Under the pieces are notes generated by a model. That model saw only the letters and a program-made list of their open reading frames with translations, was not told the origin of the DNA and did not search any database. A DNA stretch of 64,000 bases, taken from NCBI RefSeq assembly GCF_016862075.1, contig NZ_BOMG01000086.1:117526-181525 (forward strand), given 5' to 3'. Positions 59,582 through 64,000 of this stretch are shown here, piece by piece (position 1 is the first letter of the stretch; each line of letters starts with the position of its first letter). The position numbers and the translations under genes were made by a program. This DNA comes from Actinoplanes couchii. Its GTDB lineage: Bacteria > Actinomycetota > Actinomycetes > Mycobacteriales > Micromonosporaceae.

Positions 59582-60883
59582 ATGACCGGAACAACTCAGG
59601 ACGACTACACCGATCGGTACGCCCGGCGGGTCCGCGGCATGACCACGTCCGAGATCCGTGCCCTGTTCGCCGTCGCCAGCCGTCCCGAAGTAGTCTCTCT
59701 CGCCGGCGGCTCGCCCTACATCGCCGCCCTGCCGCTCGACGCGGTCGGCGAGATGCTCGGCGACCTGGCCGCCCAGCAGGGCGCCACCAGCCTGCAGTAC
59801 GGGATCGGTCAGGGCACCGTCGAGCTGCGCGAACGCATCTGTGAGGTGATGACCCACTCCGGCATCACCGGCGCCTCCCCCGACGACGTGGTGGTCACCG
59901 TCGGCGGCCAGCAGGCTCTCGACCTGCTCGCCAGGCTGTTCCTCGACCCGGGCGACGTGGTGCTCGCCGAGGGGCCGACCTACGTCGGCGCACTCGGCGT
60001 GTTCCAGGCCGCCCAGGCACAGGTCCGGCACGTGGCAATGGACGCAGAGGGCCTGATCCCGGCAGCACTCGAGGAAGCCATCGCCCGGGACGGCGGCCGG
60101 GCCAAGTTCCTGTACACGATCCCCACCTTCCAGAACCCGGCCGGTGTCACCCTCTCGGAACAGCGGCGCGAGCAGATCCTCGACATCTGCGAGCGGGCCG
60201 GGCTCCTCGTCGTGGAGGACGACCCGTACGGCATGTTGTCGTTCGAGGGCGACGCGCCGCTGCCGCTGCGGGCCCGGCGCCGGGAGGGCGTCTTCTACTG
60301 CTCCACCTTCTCCAAGACGTTCGCGCCCGGGCTGCGGGTCGGCTGGATCCTGGCCCCCCATGCGGTACGCGAGAAGCTGGTCATGATGAGCGAGGCGAAC
60401 GTGCTGTGCCCGAGCGCGTTCGCACAGGGCGCCGTCACGAAATACCTGTCGACCATGCCGTGGCAGCAGCAGATCAAGGTGTACCGGGAGATCTACCGGG
60501 AGCGCCGCGACGCGCTGCTCGGCGCACTCGAGGACCTGATGCCGGCCGGCACCACGTGGACCCGGCCGACCGGTGGGCTGTTCGTCTGGGCCACCCTGCC
60601 CGAGGGCCTCGACTCGAAGGCGATGATGCCGCGGGCCATCGCCGCCCGGGTCGCCTACGTGCCCGGCACCGGCTTCTACGCCGACGGGACGGGGCGGTCC
60701 AACATGCGGCTCAACTTCAGTTTCTCCTCGCCCGATCGGCTCCGGGAAGGCGTACGCCGGCTGTCCGGGGTGATGGAACAGGACCTCGCGATGCGTGCCG
60801 TCTTCGGTTCGGCTCTGCCTTCTCCGTCCCGGAGTCGTCGTGGCTCGGCCGCCGCCGACGCCCCCGGCCCCGACTTGGCATGA
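59582..60883 (+). CDS. PLP-dependent aminotransferase (class I/II, LysN-like)
   Basis: A 433-residue fold-type I aminotransferase. GAGGAG lies 7 bases before the ATG. The PLP-binding Lys is in STFSKTFAPGLRVGW, and other conserved parts are LQYGIGQG near the N-terminus, GGQQALDL, the YTIPTFQNPAGVT loop and the Arg in SNMRLNFS that holds the substrate carboxylate. It resembles 2-aminoadipate aminotransferases and MocR-type domains without a DNA-binding part. Substrate uncertain. The next gene overlaps by 4 bases. Confidence 0.92.
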   Translation: MTGTTQDDYTDRYARRVRGMTTSEIRALFAVASRPEVVSLAGGSPYIAALPLDAVGEMLGDLAAQQGATSLQYGIGQGTVELRERICEVMTHSGITGASPDDVVVTVGGQQALDLLARLFLDPGDVVLAEGPTYVGALGVFQAAQAQVRHVAMDAEGLIPAALEEAIARDGGRAKFLYTIPTFQNPAGVTLSEQRREQILDICERAGLLVVEDDPYGMLSFEGDAPLPLRARRREGVFYCSTFSKTFAPGLRVGWILAPHAVREKLVMMSEANVLCPSAFAQGAVTKYLSTMPWQQQIKVYREIYRERRDALLGALEDLMPAGTTWTRPTGGLFVWATLPEGLDSKAMMPRAIAARVAYVPGTGFYADGTGRSNMRLNFSFSSPDRLREGVRRLSGVMEQDLAMRAVFGSALPSPSRSRRGSAAADAPGPDLA

Positions 60884-61851
60884 TCACAGCCATGGGTACG
60901 AATGACGACGTGCGAGTGCTGGTCCTGGCCGGTGGGCTGTCCTACGAACGGGACGTGTCCCTGCGATCCGGGCGGCGGGTGCTCGACGCGCTCCGGTCCA
61001 CCGGCATGACCGCCGAACTGCACGACGCCGACGTCGCCCTGCTCCCCTCGCTGCAGGCCGACCCGCCGGACGCGGTGGTGATCGCACTGCACGGCGCCAC
61101 CGGTGAGGACGGGTCGCTGCGCGGGGTGCTCGACCTGTGCGGTGTGCCCTACGTCGGCGCCGACGCTCGGACCGCCCGGCTCGCCTGGGACAAGCCGTCC
61201 GCCAAATCGATGCTGCGCGAGGCCGGCATTCCGACACCCGACTGGGTGGCGCTGCCGCACGACCGGTTCTCCGAACTCGGGGCGGTCGCGGTGCTCGACC
61301 GGATCGTGTCGCGGCTCGGTCTGCCGCTCATGGTCAAACCCGCGCAGGGCGGATCCGGGCTGGGGGCCGCGGTGGTGCGGGACGCTGCGGACCTTCCGGC
61401 GGCCATGGTCGGTTGCTTCGCGTACGACTCGACGGCTCTTGTCGAGCAGTACGTCAGCGGCACCGTCGTGGCGGTCTCGATCATCGACCTGGGCACCGGG
61501 CCGGAGACGCTGCCGATCGTGGAGATCGTGCCGCGGGACGGGGTGTACGACTACGCCGCCCGCTACACCGCCGGGCTCACCACCTGGCATGTGCCGGCTC
61601 GGTTGTCCGCGCCGGTGGCCGCCCGGGTCTCGGAGATGGCGCTGGCGGCGTACAAGGCGCTCGGTCTTCGGGATCTCTCCCGGATCGATGTGATCGTGAC
61701 TCCGGACGGGGAGCCGCATGTGCTCGGGTGCAACGTGTCGCCCGGGTTGACCGAGACTTCTCTGCTGCCGTTGGCGGTGCAGGCGGCTGGGGTGGATCTC
61801 GGGGCGGTCTTGAGCGCGCTGGTGTCGCGTGCGGTGGCCCGGCGGTCCTAG
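60880..61851 (+). CDS. D-alanine-D-alanine ligase-like ATP-grasp protein
   Basis: A 323-residue ATP-grasp enzyme. The ATG at 60880 overlaps the upstream stop (ATGA); ATG 60892 is an alternative. N-terminal domain with LVLAGGLSYERDVSLRSG and ALHGATGEDGSLRG, then the ATP-grasp core with VKPAQGGSGLGAAVV, and the magnesium-binding C-terminal CNVSPGLTETSLLPLA, where N-x-x-P-G is canonical. It may join D-alanines for peptidoglycan or ligate another dipeptide, since dedicated ddl genes usually lie elsewhere. Coupled with the aminotransferase gene, it could act on an amino acid made by it. Confidence 0.9.
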   Translation: MITAMGTNDDVRVLVLAGGLSYERDVSLRSGRRVLDALRSTGMTAELHDADVALLPSLQADPPDAVVIALHGATGEDGSLRGVLDLCGVPYVGADARTARLAWDKPSAKSMLREAGIPTPDWVALPHDRFSELGAVAVLDRIVSRLGLPLMVKPAQGGSGLGAAVVRDAADLPAAMVGCFAYDSTALVEQYVSGTVVAVSIIDLGTGPETLPIVEIVPRDGVYDYAARYTAGLTTWHVPARLSAPVAARVSEMALAAYKALGLRDLSRIDVIVTPDGEPHVLGCNVSPGLTETSLLPLAVQAAGVDLGAVLSALVSRAVARRS

Positions 61852-61967
61852 AGCGTTTTGTTCTTGGCTTTCGGATCTGTTGGATCTTTTAGATCCCTTG
61901 GATCTCGGCTTCTGGATCTTTCTAGGCCTGCGTCTCGCCTGATCTTTCGGGTCGCGGCCTTCTGATC

Positions 61968-61995
61968 ACGGCCCGGCGTTCTCACGCCGGGCCGT
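61968..61995. terminator. Bidirectional terminator
   Basis: ACGGCCCGGCG (61968-61978) and CGCCGGGCCGT (61985-61995) form a perfect 11-bp stem with a 6-base loop, followed on the plus strand by a T-rich TCTGTCTTG. It sits between convergent genes. The preceding 61860-61945 holds irregular GGATCT repeats. Confidence 0.8.
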
Positions 61996-62024
61996 TCTGT
62001 CTTGCTCCCCCGCGCTGTCCTTCT

Positions 62025-62729
62025 TCAGCCCACGTCTCCCAGGTTCTCCGGGCGGTCGGCATCCGTGTGTCCGGCGTCCGTGCGTCCTGTTTCCGTGCGG
62101 CCGGTTTCCGTATGTCCGGTGTCCGTAGGCACGTTCAGCTTGCCGGAGGATTCCCAGGCGATATGGGCCGGCTCGGCGTTCGCCGTTCCGCCGAAGTCGG
62201 CGAGCCAGGCGGCGACCATCGCCAGGTTCTCCCGCCACTGCGACTCCGGGACGACCGGCAGTATGTCATCCCACAGGCTCAGGAAGGTGCCACGCAGTTG
62301 GAGCCGGCCGTAGGGCCGGGCCAGGAACCACATGTGCAGGTGGGCGCTGCCGTCACCCCAGCGATTCACGTGAACCCGGGCGACGCCGTCGAGCGAGCGG
62401 ATGGCGCGCTCCAGGCGGACCGTCATCACGCCGAGCTCAGCGGCCAGCAGGTTCGGCAGGTCGCCGAGGTCGAGGTGCGACCGGCACTCCAGGATGAGAA
62501 CCATGGGTAGGCCGGTGGGCCGGTCCATCGCGCGGACGCGCCACCGCTCACTGACCCAGATGTACGAGTCGTCGGAGGTCCCACACGCCACACAGTCCGA
62601 ACCGTCCTCACCGCTACGAGGCGGCTCGACGTCAACAGGTGCGGCGAGTTTTTTGACCCGCATATCGCCTTCGAAGGGAAAGGACGGCCATCGAGTGAAG
62701 TCAGGCAGGGGGGTGGTGTTCTCAGACAC
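62025..62729 (-). CDS. HIT-like domain hypothetical protein
   Basis: A 234-residue protein resembling the HIT fold: residues about 85-165 form the nucleotide-binding-type core with a GDGSAHLHMWFLARP segment whose H-x-H resembles the HIT motif, without the complete H-x-H-x-H. A zinc-binding pair may be Cys46 and Cys49 (CVAC). The last 35 residues are five tandem pentamers of the TETGR/TDAGH type and are disordered. It corresponds in position to Rv3916c, the gene between cwlM and parB in M. tuberculosis. Function unknown. Confidence 0.8.
   Translation of the reverse strand: MSENTTPLPDFTRWPSFPFEGDMRVKKLAAPVDVEPPRSGEDGSDCVACGTSDDSYIWVSERWRVRAMDRPTGLPMVLILECRSHLDLGDLPNLLAAELGVMTVRLERAIRSLDGVARVHVNRWGDGSAHLHMWFLARPYGRLQLRGTFLSLWDDILPVVPESQWRENLAMVAAWLADFGGTANAEPAHIAWESSGKLNVPTDTGHTETGRTETGRTDAGHTDADRPENLGDVG
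62043..62129 (-). repeat. 15-bp coding minisatellite
   Basis: Five to six degenerate 15-base units in the 3' end of the HIT-like gene, each encoding a T-x-x-G-x pentamer; length is a multiple of three, so copy number can vary in frame. Confidence 0.55.
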
Positions 62730-62874
62730 GACGTGACCTTAGCCCAGCCCAGGACGACATGTCCCGGGTCAATTTCGCACGACCGAGGGACTCCCGCACG
62801 TAGACGCCCATGAGCATCCCGTAATCCACAGACCCATCCCCAGGTTATCCACAGAAGTTATCCACAGGCTCCCG

Positions 62875-62890
62875 TGTTTCACGTGAAACT
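62875..62890. promoter_or_regulatory. parS: parS site 1
   Basis: TGTTTCACGTGAAACT differs from the ParB-binding consensus 16-mer only at the last base. Its palindromic core GTTTCACGTGAAAC is perfect. Confidence 0.9.
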
Positions 62891-62952
62891 CGACGTAGAA
62901 CGCTTGCGCACCCTGTGGATAGACCGGTGGACGACGACAACAACATCGGCAA

Positions 62953-62968
62953 CGTTTCACGTGAAACG
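62953..62968. promoter_or_regulatory. parS: parS site 2
   Basis: CGTTTCACGTGAAACG, a perfect palindrome with the full 14-base parS core, 78 bp from the first copy. Confidence 0.9.
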
Positions 62969-63181
62969 CCACCACCCCCACCATCAACAGGCGCCACACA
63001 CAGGTTGTGGATAGTGGCCCCCACGCATGTCTCCACCCCCAGCCGCCTTCCCCTTTCACATTCACTTTCGGCCGCGCCGTCAACGCCGATCGAACAACCT
63101 GACGCGGTCCGCAATCGCCGCAAGATCCTGATCGCCACACCGCCAGCCGCATCGGCCACGAAGCCACCCGCGCACCCGCCA

Positions 63182-63221
63182 GCACGTCGGCACGTCGGCA
63201 CGTCGGCACGTCGGCACGACG
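63182..63221. repeat. 8-bp tandem repeat
   Basis: Four perfect GCACGTCG units and one variant (GCACGACG), head to tail, in the gene-free region. Confidence 0.65.
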
Positions 63222-63947
63222 GCACGCAGTATCGGTCACCATGCCTGCCGCCACATCGCCAACCGCTGTACCCGTCACCAATGCTGACCGCCACATACGT
63301 CACCGTGGTGACCGCCGCATCGGTCACCACCCCCGGACTACTGCGACGGTCACGATGCCCGTCACCGGCCGGCGGCCACAGACCGGCCCACCGCCCTAAT
63401 CCGTAGTGACCAACTCCCCGACCAACCCACTACCCAGTCAGGCTCCGCAGCCCGCGCACCCCCACGACCGGGGCCGTGCCAATCACACCGCACCACCACA
63501 ACCCCAGCCGCCCCGCGCCTTCACGCCTAAGCCGAGTCCGTATCCGTGCAGCATCCACGAGGCCAAGTTCGTAGTCCCGCACGATCACAGCCGAACCGAG
63601 CCAGTCACACCGCTGGCCCCAGGAACCAAGCCAGTCCCCAAATCCTGTGCACCATCAGGACCAACCCAGATCCACACCCACCTGACGTCTCAACAAGACC
63701 AGCGCCCCAAGTCCTACCGCCCCCGGACATCGAGGTGTGGCTACCCGGCAACAACGCCCCAACGGATCCAAATTCAAGGCCCCCAACGACAAAACCAATC
63801 CAGGTCGCCCACAAGCCAAGGCTCATCTCGACCTGGCGGCCACAACGACCAAGGCCTGCACCCCGTCAATCCGCACGGCCAAGTCCCGGGCCCAATCCCT
63901 AGCCAGCCCTAGGGCAAGCCTCAGTCCGCACCGGCATCCGAACCGCT

Positions 63948-64000
63948 CGCCGCCAGCCGCGGCCGTCGCCGCCAGCCGCGGCCGTCGCCGCCAGCCGCGG
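63948..64000. repeat. 19-bp tandem repeat running off the window
   Basis: Units of 19 bases start at 63948, 63967 and 63986 (the third cut by the window end), each beginning CGCCGCCAGCCGCGG. The period is not a multiple of three, so it is probably non-coding. Confidence 0.65.

Larger units (their letters stand above)
62822..63014. promoter_or_regulatory. Five DnaA-box-like 9-mers around the parS sites
   Basis: TAATCCACA (62822-62830), TTATCCACA (62845-62853 and 62858-62866, centres 13 bp apart), and inverted TGTGGATAG (62914-62922 and 63006-63014). Two are perfect consensus DnaA boxes. Confidence 0.6.
62730..64000. other. 1.27-kb gene-free region with centromere-like sites
   Basis: No credible gene: frames crossing it lack ribosome binding sites and show unusual composition (for example Cys/Trp-rich or Pro/Gln-rich). 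Its left 300 bases carry two parS sites and DnaA-box-like words; the rest is C/A-rich on the plus strand with short tandem repeats. parB and parA are expected beyond the window. Confidence 0.6.

Noticed and set aside
62769..63912. Open frames of 161-175 residues in the parS region
   Set aside because: Cys/Trp- or Pro/Gln-rich translations, no ribosome binding sites, and they would run through parS palindromes and DnaA boxes.

Overview
The window reads as high-GC actinobacterial chromosome, most likely a Micromonosporaceae member such as Actinoplanes. The evidence is the strong G/C bias at third codon positions, the many GTG and TTG starts, a zinc-free S18 of the type I associate with that family, and a gene order matching the region next to oriC in Streptomyces and Mycobacterium (dnaB, rplI-rpsR-ssb-rpsF, ponA-type PBP, PadR-ino1; pcnA-murJ-sigM-trxBA-cwlM). 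parB, parA and dnaA should lie just beyond the right edge. Family names are my own recognition from sequence; nothing was searched.

Left part (1-26.7 kb), accessory. 1-7.2 kb holds small unknown genes, an AbrB-like protein and two long proteins with PD-(D/E)XK nuclease signatures (2432-3856, 3949-5436). 7.3-16.8 kb is a redox gene cluster: a zinc-type dehydrogenase, three classical short-chain dehydrogenases, an aldo/keto reductase, an NAD(P)-binding epimerase-like protein, two membrane proteins and two paralogous TetR regulators. Every promoter in it carries copies of one 13-bp operator (AGACC-N3-GGTCT type) with centres 22 and 33-34 bp apart, so it looks like one regulon built from a duplicated TetR/SDR module. 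17.3-26.7 kb is a Tn7-like transposon: tnsA-tnsB-tnsC-tniQ joined by 4-nt overlaps, followed by two unknown genes, one with a nuclease signature. Its right end, with repeated motifs, lies only about 7 bp beyond the dnaB stop codon, so dnaB may be the attachment gene. The left end was not found.

Middle (26.7-48.7 kb). dnaB is followed upstream by five exact-length 20-bp tandem repeats and DnaA-box-like sites. Then come a 1,376-aa repetitive, C-terminally membrane-anchored protein, the rplI-rpsR-ssb-rpsF operon, a secreted anchored protein, endonuclease IV, two polytopic membrane proteins (one GT87 type), a class A PBP, a DUF5318 protein, the PadR-ino1 operon, an O6-alkylguanine methyltransferase, and an ECF sigma factor with a membrane beta-propeller partner.

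Right part (48.7-64 kb). CCA tRNA nucleotidyltransferase, MurJ, a separate membrane pseudokinase, SigM with its putative anti-sigma, thioredoxin reductase and thioredoxin behind a SigR-type promoter, a CwlM-like amidase, an acetyltransferase, an aminotransferase, a D-Ala-D-Ala ligase-like enzyme and a HIT-like protein. The last 1.27 kb is gene-free and holds two parS sites interleaved with five DnaA-box-like 9-mers. Much of this half serves replication, segregation and cell-wall assembly.
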